Positions 9,131 to 17,734 of a stretch of 64,000 nt of DNA are shown piece by piece. The stretch is from positions 1 to 64,000 of the forward strand of contig JAWODW010000075.1 in assembly GCA_046483065.1 (NCBI GenBank), written 5' to 3'. Both the position numbers and the translations under genes were made by a program. Origin of the DNA: JAWVYT01 sp046483065. GTDB taxonomy: Bacteria > Gemmatimonadota > Gemmatimonadetes > Longimicrobiales > RSA9. A model generated the notes under the pieces. That model searched no databases, had not been told where the DNA came from, and saw only the letters and a program-made list of their open reading frames with translations. How positions within the stretch are numbered: the stretch's first letter is position 1; each line of letters starts with the position of its first letter.

Positions 9131-9169
9131 TCAGATCAGAGATCTGAGAGCTGAGATCTGAGAGCTGAG
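9131..9169. repeat. Heptamer tandem array (AGATCTG/AGAGCTG)
   Basis: About five 7-base units: AGATCAG, AGATCTG, AGAGCTG, AGATCTG, AGAGCTG. They lie between the convergent M50-like and DGSG-repeat genes. The period matches the run at 7093 although the unit differs. Confidence 0.8.
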
Positions 9170-9217
9170 TGGGACCGGCGCGCCGCCCGGCTCCGGGCGT
9201 GGGCCGGCCCTCGGAGC

Positions 9218-9979
9218 TCAGCGACCCTCGTCGGGGACGGAGACGCGGCCCTGGATGTCGCGGTAGTCGACGGAGCCGCTGCCGTCGTCCTCGAGGACGA
9301 AGTCGCCGCCTACCCCGACCACCACGATGCTGCCGGAGCCGTCCTCCTGGATGCGGACATCGCCGGTCACGTCGCGAATCTCGATGGTGCCCGAGCCATC
9401 CTCCACCACGAGGACGCTGCCGGCTACGTCGTAGATCTCGATGCCGCCGCTGCCGTCATCGACCTCCACCGAGCCGACGCGCTCGATCCGGATCCCGCCG
9501 GAGCCGTCATCGACGATCACGGACCCCGGCACGTCCCGGATGTCCATCTCGCCGGAGCCGTCGTCGATGCGCACGGCGGCGACGCTTCGGACCACGATCT
9601 CGCCGCTCCCGTCCCGGATGTCGGTGGCCAGCGACCGGGGCATCTCCACCGTCAGGTCCATGCGTACGTAGTCCCGCCACCGGCTCTCGGGCAGATCGGC
9701 CTCGATCCACGCCGCGCCCTGGCGGCGCTCGAGGATCAGCCGGGCGTCGGCGGCGATCGCCTCGTCGCTGGCACAGAGGACGCCCCGGACCCGGACCCGG
9801 TCGACGTCGGCGCCCACCACCTCGAGGGAGCCGGCCGCGGCTTCGATCAGGACGCCATCGAGGCCTGCAGCGTCGATCTGGCGGTCCACGTCGCGGCGCA
9901 CATCGCACCGGTCCTGGGCGCCCACGGCGATGGGTAGAGCGAATACGAGGGCGAGAGCTGCGAACAGCTGGGATCTCAT
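9218..9979 (-). CDS. Secreted DGSG-repeat beta-solenoid protein (DUF4097-like)
   Basis: A 253-residue exported protein with a signal peptide ending near AVGAQ (residue 22). Residues about 40-125 resemble the adhesin-like DUF4097 beta region. The C-terminal half holds seven repeats of 17-19 residues, each starting DGSG and continuing in alternating hydrophobic pattern (for example EMDIRDVPGSVIVD). This predicts a right-handed parallel beta-solenoid with one DGSG turn per coil. The aspartate/glycine turns could bind calcium, but that is inference. GGAG lies 7 bases before the ATG. The Spy-like gene lies 150 bases upstream in the same orientation, so the two may be co-transcribed; both look like envelope proteins. 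Confidence 0.8.
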   Translation of the reverse strand: MRSQLFAALALVFALPIAVGAQDRCDVRRDVDRQIDAAGLDGVLIEAAAGSLEVVGADVDRVRVRGVLCASDEAIAADARLILERRQGAAWIEADLPESRWRDYVRMDLTVEMPRSLATDIRDGSGEIVVRSVAAVRIDDGSGEMDIRDVPGSVIVDDGSGGIRIERVGSVEVDDGSGGIEIYDVAGSVLVVEDGSGTIEIRDVTGDVRIQEDGSGSIVVVGVGGDFVLEDDGSGSVDYRDIQGRVSVPDEGR

Positions 9980-10129
9980 GGTCGGTCTCCGGTTGTGATG
10001 ACAGTCGTCACTGTATTGGATGGACGAGGACGCCGGATGGTTGGATGGCCATGATGAAGGACCGCTCGCCCGAGGGCACGGACGAGCGGTCTCCGTCAGC
10101 CGGTCCGGCGCGATGGCCGGATGATGCCG

Positions 10130-10756
10130 TCAGCGGCCGGGCCCGCCCGGAGCCGGGCTGCGCGGGCCACGGTGGGCACGGGAGCCCTGGCAGCCCTGGG
10201 CCATCCCCGCCCGGAACCCGGAGCGCCACGCGGCGCCCACCATCCGGTCGCCGGGTCGCGCGCCGCGCACGCCGCGGGCGCCGGGGCCGTCGGCCCTCCG
10301 GCTCCGTCGCATGATCGAGCGGAGCTCGGTCTCCTGCTCGGCGGTGAGCATCTCGTGAAGCTCGGTCATGACGGTCCGGTTCGTCTCCCGGATCGCTTCA
10401 CGGACGGGTGCGAGCTCCTGCATCCGGGCCCGCATGGCCTGCCGGTCCTCGAGGCTCATCTCCGCGGGGTCGGCGTCACCGAAGGCCTCTTCCAGCTGCG
10501 CCCAGCGGGGCCCGTTCTCCGCTTCGATCCGTGCCTCGAGCTGCTGGACGGTGGCCACCTGGTCGGCGGTCAGCGCCAGCGCGTCGCGGTGCTCCAGCAC
10601 GACGGTGGCCGGGTTGTGGGCCAAGGCCTCGGGGCCGCCCTCTATCATCCCGCGGCCCATGGCCGGGCCCTGGCCGCGGCCGGCCTGGGCCGCCAGCGGC
10701 GCAGCAACCAGCGCCAGCGCTGCCACGGCACTCGCAATCTTCGTCATTCCACGCAT
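10130..10756 (-). CDS. Spy/CpxP-family periplasmic LTxxQ protein
   Basis: A 208-residue exported helical protein with a signal peptide ending near PLAAQA (residue 26). Two LTxxQ-type motifs are visible (LTADQVATVQQL and LTAEQETELRSIM), the hallmark of the Spy/CpxP/ZraP periplasmic chaperone or metal-stress family. The last 60 residues are Gly/Pro/Arg-rich and probably disordered. GGAGGAGC stands 7 bases before the ATG at 10756. It is divergent from the AGCS symporter gene and shares a 186-base promoter region with it. Confidence 0.8.
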   Translation of the reverse strand: MRGMTKIASAVAALALVAAPLAAQAGRGQGPAMGRGMIEGGPEALAHNPATVVLEHRDALALTADQVATVQQLEARIEAENGPRWAQLEEAFGDADPAEMSLEDRQAMRARMQELAPVREAIRETNRTVMTELHEMLTAEQETELRSIMRRSRRADGPGARGVRGARPGDRMVGAAWRSGFRAGMAQGCQGSRAHRGPRSPAPGGPGR

Positions 10757-10942
10757 CGGTCTGCTCCTCCGGTGTCAATTCAGTGTTTCTCCTGCAACCA
10801 CCCGTACAGACGCAGCCGGTGCCCCGGTCGTTAAGAGCCGGCGTCCGCTGGCTTCCACGCCTCGCACGTTGTACCATTGCCCGACTCAGGGCCAAAACCG
10901 AGCGCGGCCGAACCGGCCGACCATTCACCGAAGCGAGAGCTC

Positions 10943-12718
10943 ATGGATTCGATCTTTGGTTTCTTGGAGAACGTCCTCACCTGGTTCGTGGACGAGGTAG
11001 GGTACTACGTCTGGGACTTCGGGATCCCCATCGGCGAGGAGCAGATCCCGCTGGTCGCGATCGCGCTCCTGGGTGTCGGGATCTATCTGACGTTCCGCCT
11101 CGGGTTCATCCAGCTCCGCCACCTCGGCCACGGGTTCGGGGTCACCACCGGGAAGTACGACGACCCGGATGAGCCCGGCGACGTCGCGCATTTCCAGGCC
11201 CTGACCACCGCCCTCTCGGCCACCGTCGGGATCGGCAACATCGCCGGTGTGGCCCTGGCCCTGCACTGGGGCGGCCCGGGCGCCCTCTTCTGGATGTGGG
11301 TGACGGCGTTCCTGGGGATGGCCACCAAGTTCACCGAGGTGACGCTGGCCCAGCGCTACCGGGACGTGGTGAAGGACCACGACCCGAAGGCGTGGGAGGG
11401 CAGCGTCTCCGGCGGCCCCATGTACTACATCGAAAAGGGACTCGGCCCCCAGTGGAAGTGGATGGCCGTCTTCTTCGCCACCATGCTCGGGCTGACCGCG
11501 TTCCTGACCGGGAACGGGATCCAGGCCAACACGGTGGCGGACACCATGTCCACCGAGTTCGGCATCTCGGCCTGGGTCACCGGCCTGTTCACGGCGACGG
11601 TGGTGGCGCTGGTGATCCTCGGCGGGATCAAGCGAATCGGGAAGGTGACGGGGATCCTGGCGCCTCTCATGGCCGGGATCTACGTCCTGGGCGCCCTGAT
11701 CATCATCGCCCTCAATTACGACCAGATCCTGCCGACGTTCGGCCTGATCTTCTCGGAGGCGTTCAACCCGAGCGCCGGCGTGGCCGGCACCGGGGCCGGC
11801 GCGTTCCTCCTGACACTGGTCTGGGGGGTCCGCCGGGGCCTCTTCTCGAACGAGGCCGGTCAGGGCTCCGCTCCTATCGCCCACTCGGCCGCCAAAACCG
11901 ATGAGCCCGTCTCGGAAGGCGTCGTGGCCCTCCTCGAGCCGTTCATCGACACCATCGTCATCTGCACCATGACGGGGCTGGTCATTATCATGAGCGGCGC
12001 GTACGGCGCCAGGGTCCCGACCACCATCACCATCGGCAGCGGCGACCTCACCTACGTCACCATCGATGAGACGGGCGCCGGCCACCCGGTCGATGAGACG
12101 CCTCCGTCCGTTCGCTATAGCGACGGCCTGCCGGCGAACGACCCGGGGATGAGCCCGGTGGTGGCGTGGAACTCCGTGGCGGTCGAGCAGCTGTTCGTCG
12201 ACCCCGAGATGACGGAGCCGTTCACGGGCGAGGTGGTACCCCCACTCAGCGCCGCACGGACCCTCGGCGGCACGCAGCTCACCACGCTCTACGGTCAGGC
12301 GGTACGGGCCGGCGCGCCGCTGACCATGCTCGGGTTCCAGCTCGGGCTGCCCGGTGATTGGGGCCGATTCATCGTTCTCATGAGCGTGCTCCTGTTCGCC
12401 ATCTCGACGGCCATTGCATGGAGCTATTACGGGGACCGGTGCGCCAACTACCTCTTCGGGAGGAAGGCCATCATCCCGTACAAGCTCGTCTTCGTAGGGA
12501 TGCACTTCATCGGCGCCATCCTGCCGCTGACCGTGATCTGGGACCTGGGCGACGTGTTCCTCGGCATCGTCATCCTGCCCAACCTCCTGGCCATGGTCAT
12601 CCTGGCCCCGAAGGTGGTGGAGATGACGAAGAGCTACTTCGAGCGCGAGCCGTGGTACGACAACATCGAGGCGCGGCAGCGGTATCTGCGGGAGAAGAAG
12701 GAGGGCAAGCGGAAGTAG
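10943..12718 (+). CDS. AGCS sodium:alanine/glycine symporter
   Basis: A 591-residue inner-membrane carrier importing alanine or glycine with Na+. Family marks include LSATVGIGNIAGVALAL, GGPGALFWMWVTAFLGMATKF, GGPMYYIEKGLG, FSNEAGQGSAPIAHSAA and SYYGDRCANYLFG. It is longer than most AGCS proteins (about 450-550) because a polar segment at about residues 352-455, rich in Thr/Gly/Pro, is inserted before the last helices, probably on the periplasmic side. The ATG at 10943 fits the family N-terminus. Three bases after the stop a perfect seven-pair hairpin begins, the first unit of a large hairpin array. Confidence 0.92.
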   Translation: MDSIFGFLENVLTWFVDEVGYYVWDFGIPIGEEQIPLVAIALLGVGIYLTFRLGFIQLRHLGHGFGVTTGKYDDPDEPGDVAHFQALTTALSATVGIGNIAGVALALHWGGPGALFWMWVTAFLGMATKFTEVTLAQRYRDVVKDHDPKAWEGSVSGGPMYYIEKGLGPQWKWMAVFFATMLGLTAFLTGNGIQANTVADTMSTEFGISAWVTGLFTATVVALVILGGIKRIGKVTGILAPLMAGIYVLGALIIIALNYDQILPTFGLIFSEAFNPSAGVAGTGAGAFLLTLVWGVRRGLFSNEAGQGSAPIAHSAAKTDEPVSEGVVALLEPFIDTIVICTMTGLVIIMSGAYGARVPTTITIGSGDLTYVTIDETGAGHPVDETPPSVRYSDGLPANDPGMSPVVAWNSVAVEQLFVDPEMTEPFTGEVVPPLSAARTLGGTQLTTLYGQAVRAGAPLTMLGFQLGLPGDWGRFIVLMSVLLFAISTAIAWSYYGDRCANYLFGRKAIIPYKLVFVGMHFIGAILPLTVIWDLGDVFLGIVILPNLLAMVILAPKVVEMTKSYFEREPWYDNIEARQRYLREKKEGKRK

Positions 12719-12720
12719 CG

Positions 12721-13152
12721 GCGCGGCAAAGCCGCGCAACAGGCGGGGCCTTTCGGGGCGCCGGTGGCTTCAGGGCTGCCGGCGCCCTCTTTCTTGCCGG
12801 CGGCTCACCACTCGCGGCGGGGCCCCGCAACAGGCTCGGCCTTCGGCCTCGCAACAGGCCCGGCTGCGCCGGGCAACAGTCCGGGCCTGCCGGCCCGGAA
12901 ACGGCGCCGCTGGCGCGACGCAACAGGCGGGCCCCTGCGGGCCCGGCAATCGGCCGCGCTGCGCGCGGCAAAGGCGAAGGGCCTCCGGCCCTCGCAAGAC
13001 TCGAACGGGCGGGCGGTTTCTTGCGAGGCCGCAGGCCGAGCCCCTGCGCCCGCAGGGCGCGTGTTGCCGACGCGAAGCGGAGGCCTGTTGCGGGGCGAAG
13101 CCGAGCCTGTTGCCGACGCAGAGCGCCGGCCTGTTGCGCCGCTCTGCGGCGC
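12721..13152. repeat. Modular hairpin array A with GCAACAGG linkers
   Basis: This 436-base gap between the convergent AGCS and aconitase genes is filled with short GC-rich hairpins. Examples are GCGCGGC-AAA-GCCGCGC at 12721, TCCGGGCC-TGCC-GGCCCGGA and GCGCCGC-TCT-GCGGCGC at 13136. Stems are 5-9 pairs with 3-4 base loops (TGC, TTC, TCC or their complements), joined by the linker GCAACAGG. Four exact copies of the linker read forward in the left part and three reversed copies (CCTGTTGC) read in the right part, so each gene sees the same polarity downstream of its stop. Degenerate linkers (GCAATCGG, GCAAAGGC) lie between. No gene is credible here. Confidence 0.9.
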
Positions 13153-13154
13153 CC

Positions 13155-15089
13155 CTAGACCCAGTTCGTCACGCCGCCGGCCAGCAGCACTTCCCGCTCC
13201 CGATCCGACATAGGCGCCATCACGGTGGACGTGGTGCCCCGGGTGACGTTCTCGACCTCCAGCGGCGAGCCGGCCTCCACGGCCGCCCGGATCCCGCTGA
13301 CGCGCAGCGTGTCGCCCTGCTCGATGCCGTCGTAGTCCCGGTCGTGGTCGAAGACTACCGGCAGCACGCCGAAATTGATGAGGTTCTGTCGGTGGATCCG
13401 GGCAAACCCCTTCACGAGGACGATGCGCAGCCCCAGATACCGGGGCGCGATGGCGGCGTGCTCCCGGCTGGAGCCCTGGCCGTAGTTGGTGCCGCCCACC
13501 ACGGCATGGCCGCCATCCTCGCGGGACGTCTCCGCCCGGTCCGGGTAGCTCTCGTCGACCTGGCTGAAGACGAACTCGGAGATCTTCGGGATGTTGCTCC
13601 GGTACGGCAGGACCTCGGAGCCGGCCGGCATGATCTCGTCGGTGGAGATGTCGTCGCCCACCTTCAGCAGGACCGGCACCTCGAGCTCGTCGGGGAGCGG
13701 TTCGAGCCCCGGCAGCGTCGAGATGTTCGGCCCCTTCTCCAGCTCGACATCCGCGGCCGTCTCGGGTGGAAGCGGCGGAACCAGAAGCTCCTCGTTCCAG
13801 CTCGCCCGCTCCTCCGGCTCGGGCACCCGGGGATACTCCATGTCCAGCGTCCGCGGGTCGGTGATCTCGCCCCGGAGCGCCGACGCCGTGGCCGTCTCCG
13901 GGCTGCACAGGAAGACCCGGTCCTCCTTGGTGCCCGACCGGCCCGGGAAGTTGCGGGGCACCGTGCGCAGGCTGTTCCCGTCGGTGGCCGGCGCCTGCCC
14001 CATCCCGATGCACCCGTTGCACCCGGCCTGGTGCAGCCGCCCGCCGGCCTGGAGCAGGTGCGTCAGCATCCCTTCCCGGATCAGGTCCTGGAGCGTGGAG
14101 CGCGACGACGGGTTGAGGTCCAGCGACACCCCCTCCCCGATCGTCCGGCCCTCGACCATCTTCGCGGCGATTGCGAAGTCCCTGTAGCCCGGGTTCGCCG
14201 AGCTGCCGATATACGCCTGGTACAGGTCCTCGCCCGCCACATCGCTCACCGGGACCACGTTGCCGGGGCTGGTGGGCTTCGCGATGAGCGGCTCCAGCGA
14301 CGACAGGTCGATCTCCTCCGTCACGTGGTACTCGGCGTCCGGGTCGGCCACCAGCTCGACCCACTCGTCCTCGCGACCGAATGCCGCCATGAAGCGACGG
14401 GTCTCGCCGTCGGACGGGAAGACCGTCGTCGTCGCCCCGAGCTCCGTCCCCATGTTCGCAATCACGTGACGGTCCATGGCCGTTAGATTCTCCAGGCCCG
14501 GGCCGTAGTACTCGATGATCCGGCCCATCCCGCCGTCCACGTCGTGACGACGCAGCATCTCCAGGATCACGTCCTTCGCGCTCACCCAGTCCGGCAGCTC
14601 ACCCGTCAGCCGCACGCCCCAGATCTCCGGCATCTCCACCCAGTACGGCTCGCCCGCCATGGCCAGCGCCACGTCGATCCCGCCGGCGCCGATGGCCAGC
14701 ATCCCCAGCGACCCGGCCGCAGGCGTGTGGCTGTCCGAGCCCAGCAGCGTCTTCCCCGGAACGCCGAACCACTGCATGTGCACGGGATGGCTGACCCCGT
14801 TCCCGGGGCCGCTGTACCAGAGCCCATAGCGCGCGCACGCAGACTTCAGGAAGAGGTGGTCGTCCGGGTTCTTGTTGTCCGCCTGGATCAGGTTGTGGTC
14901 CACGTACTGGGCGCTCAGCTCCGTCTCCACACGGTCCAGCCCCATCGCCTCCAGCTCCAGCATCACCAGCGTGCCCGTGGCGTCCTGCGTCAGCGTCTGG
15001 TCGATGCGCAATGCGATGGACTCGCCGGGCGTCATCTCGCCCTCGACGAGATGGGAGGAGATCAGCTTCTCGGCGGCTGTACGGGGCAT
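13155..15089 (-). CDS. Aconitate hydratase (Aquifex-type family)
   Basis: A 644-residue aconitase, the length of the compact 'putative aconitate hydratase, Aquifex type' subfamily. It would interconvert citrate and isocitrate in the TCA cycle. Visible are the N-terminal LGSDSHTPAAGSLGMLAIG, the [4Fe-4S] CxxC in QAGCNGCIGMG, and the swivel domain with GDDISTDEIMPAG and NYGQGSSREHAA. The block that in most aconitases reads GSCTN reads GSSAN here, so the third cluster cysteine is absent at that position. GGAGGAG lies 8 bases before the ATG. The open frame continues upstream into hairpin array B, but that part is not coding. Hairpin arrays flank the gene on both sides. Confidence 0.9.
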   Translation of the reverse strand: MPRTAAEKLISSHLVEGEMTPGESIALRIDQTLTQDATGTLVMLELEAMGLDRVETELSAQYVDHNLIQADNKNPDDHLFLKSACARYGLWYSGPGNGVSHPVHMQWFGVPGKTLLGSDSHTPAAGSLGMLAIGAGGIDVALAMAGEPYWVEMPEIWGVRLTGELPDWVSAKDVILEMLRRHDVDGGMGRIIEYYGPGLENLTAMDRHVIANMGTELGATTTVFPSDGETRRFMAAFGREDEWVELVADPDAEYHVTEEIDLSSLEPLIAKPTSPGNVVPVSDVAGEDLYQAYIGSSANPGYRDFAIAAKMVEGRTIGEGVSLDLNPSSRSTLQDLIREGMLTHLLQAGGRLHQAGCNGCIGMGQAPATDGNSLRTVPRNFPGRSGTKEDRVFLCSPETATASALRGEITDPRTLDMEYPRVPEPEERASWNEELLVPPLPPETAADVELEKGPNISTLPGLEPLPDELEVPVLLKVGDDISTDEIMPAGSEVLPYRSNIPKISEFVFSQVDESYPDRAETSREDGGHAVVGGTNYGQGSSREHAAIAPRYLGLRIVLVKGFARIHRQNLINFGVLPVVFDHDRDYDGIEQGDTLRVSGIRAAVEAGSPLEVENVTRGTTSTVMAPMSDREREVLLAGGVTNWV

Positions 15090-15165
15090 GGGGCGCGCTC
15101 CTCCGGTCTGCGGGTTCGGCTTCGGTACACGAGTCCGCGCAAGTCGAAGGCCAGCAGCGGTCACC

Positions 15166-15568
15166 GGGGCGCGCAACAGGCGGGGCGAACGGCGTCGCGG
15201 CTCTTTTCGAAACGGGGATGGGCGCCCCGCAACAGGCTCGGCCTCCGGCCTCGCAACAGGCCCGGCTGCGCCGGGCAACAGTCCGGGCCTGGCGGCCCGG
15301 AAACGGCGCCGCTGGCGCGGCGCAACAGGCCGTGCCCTGCGAGCCCGGCAACCGGCCGCGCTGCGCGCGGCAAGGGCGAGAGGCCTGCGGCCCTCGCAGC
15401 AGGTGACCGGACAGGCGGTTTCTTGCGAGGCCGAAGGCCGAGCCCGCTGCCGGCGAAGCCGGCCTGTTGCGAGCCGAAGCCGAGCCCGCTGCCGGCGAAG
15501 CCGGCCTGTTGCGAGCAGGCCGCCTGTTGCTCGGCTACGCCGGGCCTGTTGCGCCGCGCTAGCGGCGC
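15166..15568. repeat. Modular hairpin array B with GCAACAGG linkers
   Basis: A second array fills most of the 469-base gap between aconitase and the S9 peptidase. Four exact GCAACAGG linkers lie on the aconitase side and four CCTGTTGC linkers on the peptidase side. About 230 bases (15220-15448) align with array A (12821-13045) at high identity, with changes in loops and stems. The last hairpin, GCGCCGC-GCTA-GCGGCGC at 15551-15568, contains the peptidase stop codon. CCGGCTTCGCCGG and similar hairpins repeat twice near 15450-15515. Confidence 0.9.
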
Positions 15569-17646
15569 CGCTGTTCCCCCCTTACCCACCGCTCGAACCA
15601 GTCCAGGATCAGCGGCGAGACCGCCATGAGCAGCTTCGGTTCCCGGGGCCCGTGGGGCGTCCGGGGCAGGACCACCATCTCGGTGGGCACGCCCATGCGG
15701 TCGAGGGCCACGTAGAACTCCTGGCCCTGGGTGAACGGCACGCGGAGATCCTGGGCGCCGTGGATGACCTGCGTGGGGGTGGTGACGTCGGCGATGTTGT
15801 ACATGGCCGAGTGGCGCTCGTAGATCTCGTAGGCCTCCCAGGGTTCCTTCCCGCCCATGTGGGCCACCAGGTAGTCGGGGATATCGGTGGTGGTGGTCAT
15901 GGAGATCAGGTTCGGCAGCCCGGCGCCCATGCTCGCCGCCTGGAACCGGTCCGTGGCGGTGACGGCCCACGACGTCATGTAGCCGCCGTAGCTCCAGCCC
16001 ATGAGGGCCAGTGAGTCGGGGTGGGCCACGCCCATGTCGATGACGTGGTCCACGCCGGTCATGAGGTCCCGGAAATCGCCGAAGCCCCAGTCCTCCACAT
16101 TGGCGTAGCGGAACTCCTTGCCGTAGCCGGTGCTGCCCCGGGGGTTGGGCCGGAGGATGGCGTAGCCGTGCTGGGCGAAGTCCTGGAGCATGTAGATGCT
16201 CGGCGCGCCGGTGAACGACCGGGCGTACACGCCCGCCGGGCCGCCGTGCACGTTGAGGATCAGCGGATAGCGCCGGCCTTCGACGTAGTCGACGGGGTAG
16301 GTCAGCAGCCCCTCGACCTCGAGCCCGTCGTCGGAGGTCCAGCGCAGGACCTCGGTCCGCCCCATCGGCGGCATCGGCACGTCGGCGTTGACCGCGCTGA
16401 TACGGACCCGGTCCGGGTTCCGCCGGACCCGCGCAGTATACACCTCTTCCGGCGTGTCGGTGTTCTCCCAGGTGAACGCCAGCCGCCGGGTGCGGTCATC
16501 GAACGAGACGGCGCCGCGGACGCCGGGTCTGTCGGTGAGCCGGCGCACGTCGTCGCCGTTCCCGGGGACGGCGTACAGGTGCCGGTCCACACCCGCGGAC
16601 TCCAACACGTACACCATGTCGCCATCAGCGGACCACCGGATGGGCCGGGCCTGACGGTCGGGCGTGTGGGCCAGCGGCCGGGCCTCGCCGCCACCCATGG
16701 GCACCGCCCAGAGGTCGTAGAGCCCCACCCGCTCGGGCTGCCCGCCGTGGGACGCGAAGACCACCGTGCGACCGTCGGGCGAGACGATGGGCGCCTCGTC
16801 GTCGCCGTCCCGGGCGACCAGCGCCCGCGGCTCGCCCTCGCCGTCCGTCGACACCACCGAGATGTCGCTGGCGATCCCGCCCGTGTTGATCCGGGGGTCG
16901 GGCTGATGCGCGAACACGACGCGCTCACCGTCGGGCGCCCAGTCGAAGCCGGTCACGTGGAAGTCGCCCTCCGTCAGGCGCGTCGCCTCCACCGTGTCGG
17001 GATCGCCGGCCCCCACCGGGGCCGTGTACAGGTGCGCGTAGCGGTAGTCCTGGTCGACCAGGATGACGTGCCGCTTCTCCCGCTTCGCTCGCTCGATCTC
17101 CTCGGCCTCCGGGTCGCGCATGGTGTAGGCGACCCGGCCCCCGTCCGGCGACCAGGCGTAGGAGCCCACCCCCTCCGGCGCTGCCGTCACCCGCTCCGCC
17201 TCACCGCCACGCAGCCGGATCCGCCAGACCTGGCTGCTGCCGTTCCGGGACGACGTGAACGCCAGCCACTCGCCGTCGGGCGAGAAGGCCGGGCTGCTCG
17301 CCGACGACTCGCCCCGCGTGTACTGGATCGCCTCACCCGACCCGTCGGCCGGGGCGACCCAGATCTGCGTACGGTACTCCGACGTCTCTCCCTCCATGAT
17401 GGGCTCCCGGACCGTGAACGCCACCCGCTCGCCATCCGGCGAGAGCGCCGTCTGCCCCACCGACCGGAACTCCATGGACAGCTCCGGCGACCACCGCGTG
17501 GTGTCGAGCGTTTCCGTCGCCTCGTCCGCGCTGTCGGCCGCCTCCTGAGCGTCCGCGGCCGCAACCCCGGCCGATGCGGCCAGGAACAGGGCGAGGACCC
17601 AGACGGCGGTCAGGCGATGAAACAGGACCGACTTCATGGACGGCAT
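15559..17646 (-). CDS. Secreted S9 prolyl oligopeptidase-family peptidase
   Basis: A 695-residue exported serine peptidase. A signal peptide ends near VAAADAQ (about 34). Residues about 50-410 form a beta-propeller with repeated SPDGxxxAF motifs. The C-terminal alpha/beta hydrolase carries Ser552 (GWSYGGY), Asp633 (HGAQD) and His665 (RTPHGP), the acylaminoacyl/dipeptidyl aminopeptidase arrangement. It probably trims peptides in the periplasm or outside the cell. GGGAG lies 6 bases before the ATG at 17646. The C-terminal RRR-stop codons form one arm of a hairpin belonging to array B. Confidence 0.92.
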   Translation of the reverse strand: MPSMKSVLFHRLTAVWVLALFLAASAGVAAADAQEAADSADEATETLDTTRWSPELSMEFRSVGQTALSPDGERVAFTVREPIMEGETSEYRTQIWVAPADGSGEAIQYTRGESSASSPAFSPDGEWLAFTSSRNGSSQVWRIRLRGGEAERVTAAPEGVGSYAWSPDGGRVAYTMRDPEAEEIERAKREKRHVILVDQDYRYAHLYTAPVGAGDPDTVEATRLTEGDFHVTGFDWAPDGERVVFAHQPDPRINTGGIASDISVVSTDGEGEPRALVARDGDDEAPIVSPDGRTVVFASHGGQPERVGLYDLWAVPMGGGEARPLAHTPDRQARPIRWSADGDMVYVLESAGVDRHLYAVPGNGDDVRRLTDRPGVRGAVSFDDRTRRLAFTWENTDTPEEVYTARVRRNPDRVRISAVNADVPMPPMGRTEVLRWTSDDGLEVEGLLTYPVDYVEGRRYPLILNVHGGPAGVYARSFTGAPSIYMLQDFAQHGYAILRPNPRGSTGYGKEFRYANVEDWGFGDFRDLMTGVDHVIDMGVAHPDSLALMGWSYGGYMTSWAVTATDRFQAASMGAGLPNLISMTTTTDIPDYLVAHMGGKEPWEAYEIYERHSAMYNIADVTTPTQVIHGAQDLRVPFTQGQEFYVALDRMGVPTEMVVLPRTPHGPREPKLLMAVSPLILDWFERWVRGEQRRR

Positions 17647-17734
17647 GGCAGGCTCCCATGGATGGAGTGCGAGAACGACCCGACCCTACAGATGGGGCGT
17701 GCCGCTTCGCGACACAACCTCCCCTACCCCCCCT

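Noticed and set aside
10925..12739. Long antisense open frame opposite the AGCS gene, and similar ones opposite nhaC, DPP-IV, cstA, the BNR gene and the M28 gene
   Set aside because: They are byproducts of high GC at third positions. Their translations lack motifs, while the opposite strand encodes clear families.
12805..15278. Open frames on the minus strand running through hairpin arrays A and B, including a longer aconitase
   Set aside because: The extra residues come from repeat DNA, are Arg/Pro/Ala-rich and lack family similarity. The ATG at 15089 has GGAGGAG upstream and gives the family length.
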